NCBI RefSeq assembly: GCF_030936135.1
Contig: NC_082595.1
Span: 84,124,451-84,188,450, forward strand
DNA length: 64,000 nt
From: Gavia stellata
Lineage: Eukaryota > Chordata > Aves > Gaviiformes > Gaviidae
Direction: 5' to 3'
Shown: positions 28,001 through 40,900 of the stretch, in pieces
Position numbering within the stretch: the stretch's first letter is position 1
How the letters are laid out: each line of letters starts with the position of its first letter
The notes under the pieces: model-generated
Told to the model about the DNA's origin: nothing
The model's database searches: none
The model's input: only the letters and a program-made list of their open reading frames with translations
Position numbers and translations under genes: made by a program

Positions 28001-31000
28001 ACTTCTCTACTTTACTTAAAACTTTCTTAGGAAAAGGTGTGAGCTAGGGCCTTATGTCTCAGACATGGACTTTTGTTAATAGACTTCAGCCACACCTCCT
28101 TTCACTTTCTCTCCTTCAGTAAATCTTGAATTCTTTGCTACACATCAGCCAAATTTCAGCAGCAGTGAACAACCTCCTTTGCAACAAAACAGCTTATAGA
28201 CTAGTTTCAAGGTACATCTCTAAGAAACAGCAGACATAGGTTGAATGCTTTCATAAGGCTGTATCCTTTAGGTGTGTGTTAGCCACTAAATTATTACTTT
28301 TTTAAAAATTAGGATGTTGCCATAATGTACAGAATACACTCCTGTGAATTGTGTTAAGTAGGCTCTGAGAAAATCTACTAAGTAGAGCAGATCTGTTTCT
28401 GAATCTTAAATGGGTTTAGGTGCTGAGCTGAGCAGAAGCAGAACTCACAGTTGTCTTTCAATTCAAACTTGATTTTCAAAACCTGAGACACATATGAAAT
28501 TAAAGTAGCAGGCATTCTGTACTTATGAAAAAAAACCTTTCATTTATATGCCATTTGAAGTCCTTTTCTTGGATTTAATTCATAAAGATTAACCTTGAGG
28601 ATTATTAGGTTGGACTGGGATCTTTAAACTGTAAGGTAGTAAGGGTAAGTCATATCAAGCACAGCTGAAGACCTTAAAATAAATTATGTGTTAGCAGTTA
28701 TACTAACCAGAAATCACACTTTCTTTCTATTGATTTTTCTATTTAATTACAAAAAAAATGTATACTAAGAAAAATAGGTTAAGAAAAAAATTAAATAGAA
28801 AACCACAAAGTTATTAAGGAATTGATTCAAATAAGAGATACAAAGAAAAAGACTGTGAATGATGCCCGATGGAGACTTCCCAAATGAACGCACACACCTT
28901 GCCATGAAAAAGTCAAATTGTGGGAACAATAGGACTTCCACTCCACTTGAGCTGATGAGACCTAAGTGACTCTTAATGGGAGTCTGCTTTAGAATGTTCT
29001 TTGAGGCTTCCAAGAAATCATCCTTATGTCTACAGTTTGTGGATATTAAAAAAATGAAACACACAGATTCTCTTCAGTGGCACAGGTAGGTCTTCTGAAG
29101 AGATAGCTAAAAGGTACTTTTTTGCAGTTGTTGATTTATGTGCAACAATACCAGAAATGTGTTGCAAATCACTATTTTCATCACTGCCCTTTAAAACATC
29201 TTACCATGATTTTCAGTTGTGAATGGGAGATGTGTATGTGTGTATGACCATCTCATACTTCTAAAGACTGTGTTTCTCAAAACATGCAATGGATGTATTT
29301 AAACATTCACATTTGCTTTAATTCTACAAGATGTCACTGAAACTCAGTCTCACACTACACAACTGAAGTAGTCATATTACTATATTAGGAAATACCCATG
29401 AAGTTTGCAAGTACTGCTGAATTTTGATGTATAATATGTCAAATGTTTTATTTTACAGAATGACAGCCACTTAGAGTCTAAGAAACATGTGCTTGGAAAT
29501 TACAGAGAAATTTCATTTTACATTTCCAGAGAGCTACTTGTTTCTAGTATTTTTCCTGTGAATCCAACAAAAGCTACTCAACACAGAAAGTGACCTTTAA
29601 TAAATAGCTTCTAAACCTTTACAAATATCATAACTGAATTTCAAAATCAGGAAATCCAATTTTTCCACATAATGAAGCTTTTGATGGCTGTATCTGAATG
29701 CTTTGAAACCTTCCAAGGAGTTAAAAGTTGGGAGATAAAATTTCTCTTTCCTTGTAAGCCATTTTCTTTCTGTGTGACTGCACTGACTCTTCTTTCTACA
29801 ATAAATCTGCCTTATTAATGGCTAATAGTACTCCATGAATTTGTCATTAGATGTCAATTCAACAGTGATCAGTTTCTAGTTCAACCACTACAAGTTTGTC
29901 ACAATGCTTAAACTCCTTTTATTCCCTCACTTTCAGACACAGAAAATCCTAATTTCCAGCCATATTCTCTGTTGACTTGATGTTTTCAGGAAATGTGTTG
30001 GTGCATACCTAAGGATCTGTAGGATTTTCTGCATGGCGGGAAGATTACAATGCAAGTTATTTATTCCCTTGCTTAGGATCACAGAGATGTGTTGGCCACT
30101 CAAACTAAAAGGGAAGTAAATGGCAAAGTATAGCACTAGCAATCTTCTAAGTCCTTTGTTTCATCCTCCCCATTTCGTTCCACTATCTCTTGCAAAATTA
30201 AACACTACGTTATCATAATTTGGAATTAGAATTCTGTAAATAATTACCTTCCTTAGAAATCTTTTGAGTGGAAATGTGTAATACACAAACACAAGAACTT
30301 AATTCTCACTTTAAAAAAAGTAAGTTGTCATACTGATCCCTTCTGATCTTAAAGTTCATTAATCAATCTTTAATTTTCAGCTGAAGTACAGTTAGATATG
30401 CATTGTGGGTCTTCCCCTTTTCTGCTGAGACAATGTTGCTCAGTATTTTCCTTTGTAAGATCTTTTCTTTCACACCGGTAACCAGCGAATCAAGAGTTAG
30501 ATATTTAAGCTAGTGGTACTGCATGAGATAACAAATTCTAATGATGCTTTTTTAAAAGCATTTATGCAGATTTTGTTTATAAATAATACCCTTTGCTAAA
30601 CTGTAGTGGTAACATAGTAATAATAATTATGTTCTTAATGATAATACCTCCCTTATATTTTCATGTTACAGCATTCGAGCTTTGCATATCTGTTGATAAG
30701 AAGAGATCTTTAACACATATTAGGAATCAAAATATATATTCATTGTGTAAGTGTACCATTAACAAATAGCTCATTATCTTCCCTTGATTAAATGATGTTA
30801 TGTAGGGCCCTAAGATCTCCTTATAACTGGAAAACTATGTAAGAAGAAGTGATTCATCTGACCTATCTTACAGCTGCACCCTTGGATAAGATGCTTTAGA
30901 TGCTGTTGATCCAGTCATCTACTGAATATCCATGGCATAAGATGCAAATCCATAATTCACTGGATACAGCACAGTTCACATTGTAGAGATCATCTCCACA

Positions 31001-34000
31001 TTCCTTGTTGAAACAGAAAGACTTTGCCTGGCAGAAACTCCATAAAGTCAGTTTCATGTCATTTGCCCTAGAAGAGTTCACCGACTCATACATTGGTATC
31101 AGCTGACTTTTAGAAATATGCAGATGATGAATGTATTCCTGCAATTTTCTAAAAGAGCTAATGAAAGCTTCCATGACACATAGAAAACACCCAGTAATAA
31201 CAGTGCTCCCTTCTCATCAGTTTTTAATCTTCAGCTTTTTCTTGGTTATGCTAGAAATAGCAATGTTACATCCAAAACGGCGCACAAACTAGCCATTTTT
31301 AGATCTACCTCAGCGCCAAGGAAGCATGCTGTTTCATGATTATCATGAATCCACAGCTTATGCCTGCACTTTCTCATACATCAGTCAAAATGTATGATTG
31401 CTGAACACCAGACAAACCACCAAGATATCTCTGTCTTCAGCAGTGATTATGATGGATTTTGTATCCACAGCCTGCAGTGCATAGTCCATGTAACATAATA
31501 TGAATATATGCTTACTTGTAAGATAATCTAAGATAATTTACCTCAAAACAATCATTTCTTGGTTTAAAACAGAGTGACTTCCATTACATAGAGAACTTTA
31601 TTTGTAATTTCTCTCAGTGACCTGCTATTGCTATTTTCTCTTGTTTTCCTATTCCATGACAAAGAATTTTATACAGATACACAAATGATGTGGCGTATTG
31701 ATGGTATATGCATTTTTGGAAGAGCCTTATTCCAATAGGACACTTACAGGAGATTTGTCTAACAAGCCGTCTTTATATTTACCTTGTTTTGCAGTTGTCC
31801 TAAGCAAGGTTTCATCATCTGTTCAGTCTTTCAGTTCTTCTGCACAACTGTAGATCATAGGAGTTTGATTAAAGTTACACCATGTTTCTCAGCTGTCCAA
31901 TACAACTTTTTTAGCCATAGCAGTTACAGAGTACTACAGCACAACAGTTTTCGATACTCTTTGGCTGTGACTCCTTATTTACTATGATCTCAAACTGTCT
32001 CATTTAAAGGCATAGCCTAAGGGAATTAAGCTTCTAATCTGAACCAAGAATCTGTCTTTCAAGTGATGTGGATGTTTGGATAGGTGGCTGATAAGCGCAC
32101 ACAGAAAGAGCATGTGTAGGCCAACTTATCATGGAAAAGGTGCAGTTCAGAGGTAGCACCCTTACCATAATGCTATGACATCCAGGTAACAAGTTCGTGT
32201 ATGCTGGTAGTTCTGCATTATTACCATTTCTTTAGCACTACTCTGTGATCCACACTTCAACAAGGATCATGGTTTGTAAAAATGAGCTGCTTCAAATGAC
32301 AGCACTGAAATGTGCTTGGCAAATACAAGCATTTCTGGTATACTTAACTGCCTCTTCTGAGTCAGCAAAAGTAGCAGCATAATTATTCTGAAGTAAAGGA
32401 ATTTTTTTTCCTTCTAAATCCAAGAAGTGACTTGTATATGACTTTTTAAAACCTGACTATATGGTTGGAATGACATTTATAAGAACACCTTCATTTCAGC
32501 AACCATCTTGGAAAAGCTACTAATCCGGAAAGTTTATTGCTCCATTAAACTAGGCAAATAAATTTGTATTATTAAAATTTAACAAACATAGATTATATTG
32601 TCACCAGCTGCTGAACTGATAGAGTTCTTCTGGAATCAGTCAGTTATCAACCAACTTTCAATTGTGTGTACATGAAAGACAGTCAAGTTCTTCAGAAATA
32701 TACTTGTGGGCTCAGGTGGATTTGTTATTTTCCATTAAAAAAAAAAAGGATTCTTTCTGAGATTTATTTCAACCAAAGTTATTACATTATTTTTATTTAC
32801 TGTTGCACTTTACATATTTTTCTGTTCAGCCATGAGCAGCTGACAAAACACAAAAGAACGATTATTAAAAGTTTTGCTTAAAATTCCACTTGCTTTATAA
32901 AAAACCTTATCTTAAAGTTCTATTCTACAGCTAAACAATGACTGATGATTTACATCTGATTCATGCAGAAGAATGTCCAGCTTTATAAATATTTAAATCA
33001 AAGTAATAATTGGAACAAATGCAGTAGGTACATTTCATCTTCTTAATGGACAATGTTTCTCTTTTATACTGGATCATAACATCTCAGTAGACAACAAAAC
33101 AGACATGGTGTCTTTCTTCAGAATATATGAAATAGAACTTCCTCTGCTTCTATGTACTGTGCATATCAAATTTCTAATTTTACATACTTGTTTTAAAAAT
33201 GTAATTTGCAATATTTCTGACTAGCATTGCGGAGATGGATGTTTTGTATCTACTGATGTTTTGGTTGTAAATTATTCTAAATATCTAAGCAAAGTAAATC
33301 AATTTAAGTCTTATGGACACAGGCCACAGGATCTGTTCTGGGCTAGAATGAGGTATTTGGATATTGTCACTCTTATAATGGTTAAAACTTTTCTTCTCAT
33401 TTCCAGCACAAATGGAATGTATCATTAATACTCTTTCCTTGAGTTACTGTTGTCTAGTTCCTAGACTAATGCTGTATTTTACTTCTAATGACTCATTTTT
33501 TACCCTTATGTTTCACCACGTATGTTATTTATTAAGAGTGATCAGCTTAGTAAGCTCTTTCAGCTGTCATGTTAAATTGAACAAGCCAGGCTTTTTGGTG
33601 ATTTTTCTCCAGGTGGTTTCTCTCTTCCTATCACTGTTCCAGTAGGCATTTTTTGGTTTAACATTCCTAAACTATATAGGAAGGATAATAATGCAGGATA
33701 GCAGGACATTTGCTGAAACCACATTATTCTAAGTTTTAAGTTTTTTGGTCAGCAACCTCTTGGTATTTAAAGAAATAAGATGATGAATGCAAAATAATAG
33801 TGCTTCTGTATACTTCTGCACTGTACTTCAACGTGACTGATTTGAATTTCACCTTCATCATGTTTTATGGAGCTGCTGTTGTTTAGCTTAGCTGTCTTTT
33901 CTAAAGTGACATATAGGAAGCTCCATACAGAAAAAATTAATCTTTTCCTTGGTCACAAAAAATTCTAAAATAATTTTTTTTTATATTTTTTGAGTGTTTC

Positions 34001-34049
34001 ATTCCTACCAGATCACAGCAAGTAACATACACAATTGTGAGACATTGTT
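19093..34049. other. Long intergenic desert
   Basis: About 15 kb of AT-rich sequence with only a TTTG microsatellite at 24.9 kb. The longest open frame is on the minus strand at 19536-20012 (158 codons from a TTG, about 100 from an internal ATG) and resembles no known protein. I see no recognisable mobile element. Confidence 0.65.
24856..24874. repeat. (TTTG)n microsatellite
   Basis: About four and a half TTTG units. Confidence 0.9.
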
Positions 34050-34209
34050 TAGTTTGTCCTCCTATGAGAGAGGATTAACTCTACATAGCTCATTCTGACA
34101 GATGTTGGTTTAACCGTCTTTTAAAGATCTTAAATGAGACTGCCAAAGCCTACCTGGGCATTCCCTTTCACCATTTTCACTCTTGCATTAGGGAAAGTTT
34201 ACTTGTTCT
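34050..34209 (-). mobile_element. Old CR1 fragment, 3' part, minus strand
   Basis: On the minus strand this reads like the end of CR1: a stretch matching the GTTAGACAAACATCTGTCAG region of older CR1 consensus is preceded by diverged versions of the [14 protein letters not shown] and VESPSLEVF coding region. It breaks off at the LTR that starts at 34210 and seems to resume beyond it. It is much more diverged than the 17-19 kb copy. Confidence 0.65.
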
Positions 34210-34816
34210 TGTGGTGGGTTAGCCTTGCATAACAGCAAAATGCCCACCCAGCTGCTCACTAACTCAGCAGGATGGAGGGAGAAAATCGGATGAGAAAGGT
34301 CGTGGGTTGAGATAAGACAGGGAGATTGCTTAACGATTACTGTCACAGGCAAAATAGACTTGTCTTGGACAAAATTAATTTATTTTATTGCCAAATAAAT
34401 AGATTTGGGTAGTGAGAAAGAAAAAGACAAACATTAAAACAACACCTTTCCTCACCCTTTTCCAAGGCTCAACTTCACTCCTTAACTCCAGACTACTATA
34501 CAACCACCACCCTGCTGAGCAGCGCAGGGGGATGCAGTGTTATGGTCGGTACATAGTGATTTCTCTCTGCCACTTCTTCCTCCTCACACTTTTCCCCTGC
34601 TCAGGCGTGGGCTCTCCACAAGCTTCAGTTCCTTCAGGAGATGATAACCACCTGCTCCAGTGTGGGTTCTGCCTAGGGCTGCAGGGGAATCTCTGTTGTG
34701 GTGCCTGGAGGCCCTCCTCCACTTCCTCCTCTGACTTGTTTTTTCCCTCTGCTCTTTCTCTCTCTTGTTATTCCCTCCTCCTCTGCCTGGACACCTGGGC
34801 ACCTACAATCAATACA
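34210..34816 (-). mobile_element. Old ERVL-like LTR nested in CR1
   Basis: This diverged LTR belongs to the same family as 47641-48764. On the + strand it begins TGTGGTGGGTTAGCC and shares the blocks GAGAAAAT, GGGTTGAGATAAG, CAAAATAGACTTG, GGCTCAACTTCACTCC, CAGCGCAGGGGGATG and TGCAGGGGAATCTCTG. A possible end is CAATACA at 34816. On the minus strand AATAAA signals occur near 34,380-34,400. It has only about three internal CTGCTCC-type units (34597, 34652, 34693). I see no clean target duplication. Orientation is inferred from the better preserved copy. Confidence 0.75.
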
Positions 34817-35115
34817 ATTATGTGTTTCAATTTCAAATTAAAATCTTTGTAAAGAAAATTTTGAGTCCATTAGTTCTGGTACTGTTCTCCACAAACAAGG
34901 TTAAGTTGTTCCCTCCCCCAGTCTTGTTTCCTAGACTTAAAAAATTCCACTCACTTTGTTTTCCCCAGAAATCATGTTTTATAAATCACAGTACTCTCTA
35001 GATTCTTCAATTAATCCATGTCTTTCTCAAAGTACAGCACTCCACAGTCCACCCGAGGCCTAAACTGAGCAAGGAAACTTTTATGGACTACAGCAAAGGC
35101 ATTTTTGGCAGCTAG
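34817..35115 (-). mobile_element. Old CR1 fragment, continuation after nested LTR
   Basis: Downstream of the LTR the + strand carries pieces typical of reverse-oriented CR1: AATCCATGTCTTTCTCAAAG, then a TACAGCACTCCACAG segment and GAGGCCTAAACTGAGC at about 35,010-35,075, preceded by diverged TCTTGTTTCCTAGACTT. This fits the more 5' part of the same minus-strand CR1 as 34050-34209. Borders are approximate, and 34,817-34,900 is poorly matched. Confidence 0.6.
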
Positions 35116-37149
35116 CCTGCTGCCCACCCTCCCGCTTACCTCCTGATTACCCTTTCTGGGAAAGCATGACATCAGCTTCAGCTTGGGGTACATATCTACT
35201 GTTTAAAACCTAACATTCTTGGGCATGTTTAGATTTTCTGAATCTGAATACGCCCTATGAAACAATTCCATTTTGGTATTACTGTGAAGGAAAGGTTTTC
35301 TGAAGAAAAGCACGTATTTAGAAGTAAATGACTCAACAATTTAAGATAATCATAAAATAAATACCTTCAATCTTTTGGATGAAATAATAGTGATAGAAAG
35401 ACTAACAGCATGTTGAAATAGTTCGTCAAAAACCTGTATAACATTACCAAACTCAATAAAGAAATGTACTTGATTGACCCCACAAAGGAAAACATTGTGA
35501 TATGTATCCTGTTACTCACGGAAGACATTTGTCTTGTATTGCCTAGACAGACTGTCACCATGTTCTCATCCATCTTGGTTACTCAAAGGGTACAACAGAA
35601 CTATTGATTTGTATTCATTCTTATACAAATCATGAAGAGATTTCAGCACTGATAGACAGTTCTGTTGTATTCCTGTGCATAATAATTGCTAAGTGAAGTA
35701 AAATTATTTATCAGGCAGACACAGCATATTTTACTGTGTCTGTTGTTCACCATGCATTCAAATAACAAAATATCAAGTTATGGTATACTGATTCCTTAAT
35801 GCAATTATTCCATTTTGTACACATTTGTGATTAGTGTTCACAGTACCTCATTCAAAAGCAACATGCATGGAGAAACTTCTAACGCTATTATATATGTCAT
35901 TCCTAATTTAGCTCAACTGATTGATTGAGATTTTTACACTGTACCTTAAGTTAATAAAGCCAACTTATTTGTCTCTAAAGCTCAGATTTAAGCAACTTGG
36001 AAAACAGAAAAGTCAGGCTGTGTGTTTGACTACTTATTTTAACTTTGTAAATTTAAAAATACATTTTCGATAGTTAAATAGATCTGTGCTTTTTCCTATC
36101 ATGTTCAGTGCAAGTGCATATTTAAACCACACCAAGTGAACAATTTACAAATTCTAATTAAGCAGCCCACAGGGTGAGCCACTATTAAGTCTTTAAAGTT
36201 AAGACCCAGTGACGTGGTGTGTGCAGCAGGTACATATTGTCTCAAATGAAAACATAACGGAAACTGGTTCGTGCTGATTAACAATACCCTTCATATCTTG
36301 TCTTACAGCAAAGAACAGTCATGTTCTTGGACATTTTTAGCAGCACTTTAACAACTACACAGCAGTTTCAAAGACAGAGCCTACTCCTGCCTCAAATAGG
36401 CAAATAAAGCATTACATGCAGTGGTGCTTGAACATAACACAAATTCTCAATCTTAAAGTTACCTAATTTTAACTTCATTAACACTTGAAAACACTGAATG
36501 TTTGATGGGTTGCATTTATATGAAGGGAATAAGAGGTCACAGTTTAGAGTGAGGGAGATAAATGTGTTTCATAGACTGTATAGCAACATCCCTACCAGTA
36601 AATCAAAGCAGCCTAGGCCATTCTCTGTCATTGAGAGCAGCTGCCATTGAACAGCCTGTGATCACACCACCAACGTGTATACTCCAGATTCTGATCTCAT
36701 GCTAATAGCAGTTAGGACTGGCCTCTGACCCCTGCAGACCGCTGATCCCTGCCCAGCTGGGACAGGGCTTGCTGCTCTGCCCCAAGCCATTCGCACAGTC
36801 TAACAGGGCAAACAAACCACCTGGCAGTGCAGAATGCTGGTAACCTATAGATTTCCAAATGCAATGTTTACCTTGTCATAAAATAGTTATGATACTAACA
36901 GGCTTTTTAAGCAGACAGAGATGAGGGTATGTAAGCAGTGACTCAGGACATTTATACTGATCAGTCCCTGCCAAGTCAAACAAATGAGAGCATTTTCACT
37001 GCTCTTTCAGATCAATATGTATTTCATTTCTGGAAACTGTTGGCCTACATCTCAGCAGAAATTATCTGTGAAGCATGTGCAATCCCAGCAAGGAAGCTGT
37101 AAGAATTTTCAGGAATAAATCCTATAGCTGTGAATTGTTGCTTCTTCTT
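35116..37149. other. Intergenic
   Basis: AT-rich with no recognised feature; GC rises over about 36,690-36,840, shortly before the GC-rich block. Confidence 0.6.
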
Positions 37150-37612
37150 CTGTAGCTGTACTCTGGGGTCCCCAAGGGCACCACCAGCCCTGACTGTCAC
37201 GGCCTGCCCTCCGGCCTGCCCTCCCCACCAGGCCTCCCCTCATCCTGCCCACATCAAAGGACCCCACCTCAGCTTCTCCAGGCCATCAGCCACTGCCCCA
37301 GCAAGGCCACAGCAGGGCCGCTCTCCAGCTCCCCGCAGCCCTGCCCAGCCATGGGCCCCACTGAGCCAGGCTCAGCTACTGGCCCACACCCTGGCCTGTC
37401 CCCATCCCCGTCCCCGCCTGTCCCTGTCCCCAGGGAGGTGCCCAGTGCCCAGGGCGGGGGCTGCCCTCTGTGGCCCCCGGCTGCCCTGCTTCTGGCTGGG
37501 GTGGTGGGATGGGCCTGGGCCGCCAGGCCCTGCCCTGACAGAACCCTGCGGAGCCCCTGCTGCTACCAGCACCCGGCCTGGGGAGCCGGCAGCCCCTGCT
37601 GTGCCTGTACAT
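37150..37612. other. Isolated GC-rich block of unknown origin
   Basis: About 460 bp of strongly GC-rich sequence sits abruptly in AT-rich surroundings. It is C-rich on the + strand (GGCCTGCCCTCC, GCCCTGCCCAGCC and similar) and has few CpGs for its GC content, so it is unlike the KHDRBS2 island. It gives a proline- and alanine-rich open frame of about 169 codons without recognisable domains. I do not recognise it as a known repeat or gene. Confidence 0.7.
37400..37431 (-). other. G-quadruplex-type motif on the minus strand
   Basis: C runs at 37400-37403, 37406-37409, 37412-37415, 37422-37424 and 37428-37431 become five G runs of 3-4 on the minus strand with loops of 2-6 bases. This meets the usual pattern for an intramolecular G-quadruplex. 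Confidence 0.7.
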
Positions 37613-37865
37613 ATAAGATTTGCCGCAGAAACCCACTAATCCCACCTTTTTATGGCATTTCAGGACATTCAAAAATATTAGATCCACTTCCAAGATCCTC
37701 TTGTCCATCTTGAAGACACAAGAACTGAAAGTACAGGAAAGGAACAGTTCACTTCCCACATGCAGAAAAAACATCAATAATGCCAAAGAGATAAAAACTA
37801 TTCAGACATTAGATGAGGCATTTCTGAAGAGTGGAATTTTTCCTTAAATAACCTGAGCAAACAAG

Positions 37866-37867
<2 letters not shown>

Positions 37868-37901
<34 letters not shown>
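37868..37901. repeat. (TG)n microsatellite
   Basis: A perfect run of about 17 TG units, followed by a degenerate TACATA-rich stretch to about 37,940. It is likely to be length-polymorphic. Confidence 0.97.
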
Positions 37902-37904
<3 letters not shown>

Positions 37905-40900
37905 AATACATATACATACATATAGATGTACACACACTGCATTTATATGCACAGTAAGCTATGCATCTCCTGCAGCAAAATTATTGACTTGCAATACTGG
38001 TGGACTTTTAAAGAAAAAGAACATTTGTTCAACAACGATTAAGTGAAGACTAGTAAGGCTCCATTATATTCAATATAAGCCATAGCTGTAACAAGTAAGG
38101 ACGGTATTGTATTAGAACTTATGTTTCAAACTGAGGTTAATAATGAGATTTTTCTGAAGAGAAAAGTGCATAACATATTAAAATGGAACTATCTGTTCTG
38201 TTCCTCACAGACTACAGTCCTCTGAGGTTTTCAGTATCCTCAGCATGCATTGATCATCACAGCCGGTAAGAGCTGTGTTGGTTTACTGCTTTGTAAGGGA
38301 TTCTCAGCAATTTGCCTTTTAGGTGAGAGTGCTTGAATTTTTTGGCTGAGGTGTTCATCAAAACAATGACTCATCATAACACAGAATGAGAAGAAAAAGG
38401 TTCATTATTAAATGCATGGAATCGATCATTGATGGGTAACATGCTGCAGTACTATTTTCACACTTAACAATGAAAGTCAAGCCAAAGCACATTTTATAAA
38501 TGTCTTGCAATATATAGCATTCAGACCTATGTGAGACTTCTTTTAGGTATACACATGTGTAAGTGCTGTTGCAGTTCTGCATGTTAAATATACATAAACG
38601 TCAGCAAAGACTTCTTTGTATGTATTACTAGCAGAATCAAAACGATGTCATTTTAGGTCCTCAAATCTACATTTCCTATTTTGTCACACATGCTTTTAAA
38701 ACCTTAGTGTTCCCTATAACTGAATACATATATTTCAGGATGCAAGGCAGTTAGAGATGTCTGTATCTTTCACAAGTACAGTTTTCAGTGGCTCAGCATC
38801 ACCATATAGGCTTTTCATATGACATCACAAGTGTCTTCCAGACATGCTAACAAGATATGTCTAACTGTTTAACAGTTAATATCCTTATTTATCCCTGTCT
38901 CAGTACACACATACTTGAGACAAGAAACCGAACTACTCCAACTACTTGGCATTCCCACATTCACATTTGAAATTACAATGTGACTGAGCATGCACTGTCT
39001 TGACACTGAAGGGGATTTGGTCTTCTTTTCATCCCACTCTTCCCTGATGCTTAAAATGAGTTCAAGCTATTCCCCCCAAGGGCAGTTTTAACATGATCAT
39101 TTTTAGACATTCTGTTCTTCCTGTCACACCCACAGCCTAGCCAGCCCTTTCATTCTAACAAAGCCCTATGCGTTCATTTACATGTAAGAGAGTATTAAAT
39201 TAGTCTACAATTCAAATATTTCAGAATAGAAGATGAGAGATGTAAGTCATATTAAATATAGGAGGCAATTGTAACACATATAGTATGCATGTCCATCACT
39301 TTTTTTTGTTATTCCAGTCAAAATGACAAAATCCTTCTCTTTTGTTATCTTCTAATTTAATCAATCACACCACTTTTTTCTATTTTTCTTTTTTAATTTA
39401 ATTCTCTTTCTGAAGAAGTGGCTTTAATCAAACATAATGTAGCACAGCGTGATATCATCTTCTCAATATAGCTTTAGATGAACCCTGTTTGTAACATTTC
39501 AGATTTGCCTATTAGTTGGTATAAACGGATCAGCTTGAATTAGGATGATTTTTACCAGCTGTTTTCCTCTGTATTTTGCATACATTACATGGATAAATAG
39601 TATAACTTAGAGACAAAACCCATAATTTTGATACCAGCCCATTAAAAATAAAACGGAAGTTAGTAATTCACACTATTAACAATAAGCAGTGGATTCCCTA
39701 TTATTAGATATCCTAAACCAAAACTGGAAGATTTTCTGAAATTCATGCTGTAGCCATTCACAATTATTGGACTCTGTAAAGGAATAGATGAGTAAAAATG
39801 TTAAACTTTTTTACCTTGGGAATCAGACTATCTCTTTAAATGTTCCATCTGATCTTCAAAACAGTCTATGAAAACTGGTTCATAAGAACTGCTTGTTGTA
39901 TGTTTCCAACTTTTTTGAAAAAGGAAATGAATGGTATTTCAATTTGCAGTAGCCATTTTATATAGTTTCTCCTTAGAAAAAAGAGGGAAGATAAATAGTG
40001 GAAATAACTTAGATCTCTGTAATAGACACATTCTAAAATTCAAATCAGTGAAATCCTACAATACCAGCTCTACTAATTTGCCCCACTGCTCCACAGGTAG
40101 ACTTCAATTTGCAAAAGGTCAGCATGAAGTAAATCTCTGTATCTTGCAATTAAAAATTATAGGTGGGACAAGCTGAAATACAGAAATTGTTTCAGGTCAC
40201 AACGTATCTGGAGGAAATGTAATAAATGCAAACTGTTTGAATATTTGAAAGCTCCCAAATGTTGACCTCAATGGGACTGGATCAATAGCAGTCAAGGAGA
40301 GGCCACTGTTCTGTTCCCCTCTGGGCCAGATGTTTCATTTCCTGCCAAGCCTGCAACTGCTAATCACTACTGGGTTTGGCCTTATTACAGCTAGCTCAAT
40401 GAAACACTACAGAGAAAAATAATGACATGACAAAAAATGTGAGAAGCATTCCTATGTCCTTTCAGTGATAAATGTGCTTTATGAATAGATATTGTACAAA
40501 TTTTGAATTAATAAATGACTACATCAGATCTCGGCATCACATGTTAATATAGACAAAAATTAGTAACCGTGACAGATTTGTCATGTGCAACTGTAATAAT
40601 TCCCCTTTTTTTCATACGCAACATCAACTCAGATTTGACACTTGCCACTGACCTCCATTGCTACTACTGAAGATACAGAATTAGCTGTGCTAACAACTAG
40701 GGGGGAAAGATTGGCGTCTGATATAAATCAGTCACTACAAAAGGGTTTTGGAAAAGTAAGTATCTCTTTTTTAAAAGGTGGCACAAATGGCAATTGAGTT
40801 CTCTTTGAGAAATAGCACAAAATAATAAGTACAGTTTGAATTTCAGCTTCAGTGGAATATGAAATGCCTTATGAAAACCAAGTTGGGAAAGATCCATGTT

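Noticed and set aside
37130..37639. A 169-codon Pro/Ala-rich frame
   Set aside because: It is a consequence of the GC-rich composition, with overlapping open frames on both strands and no recognised motif.
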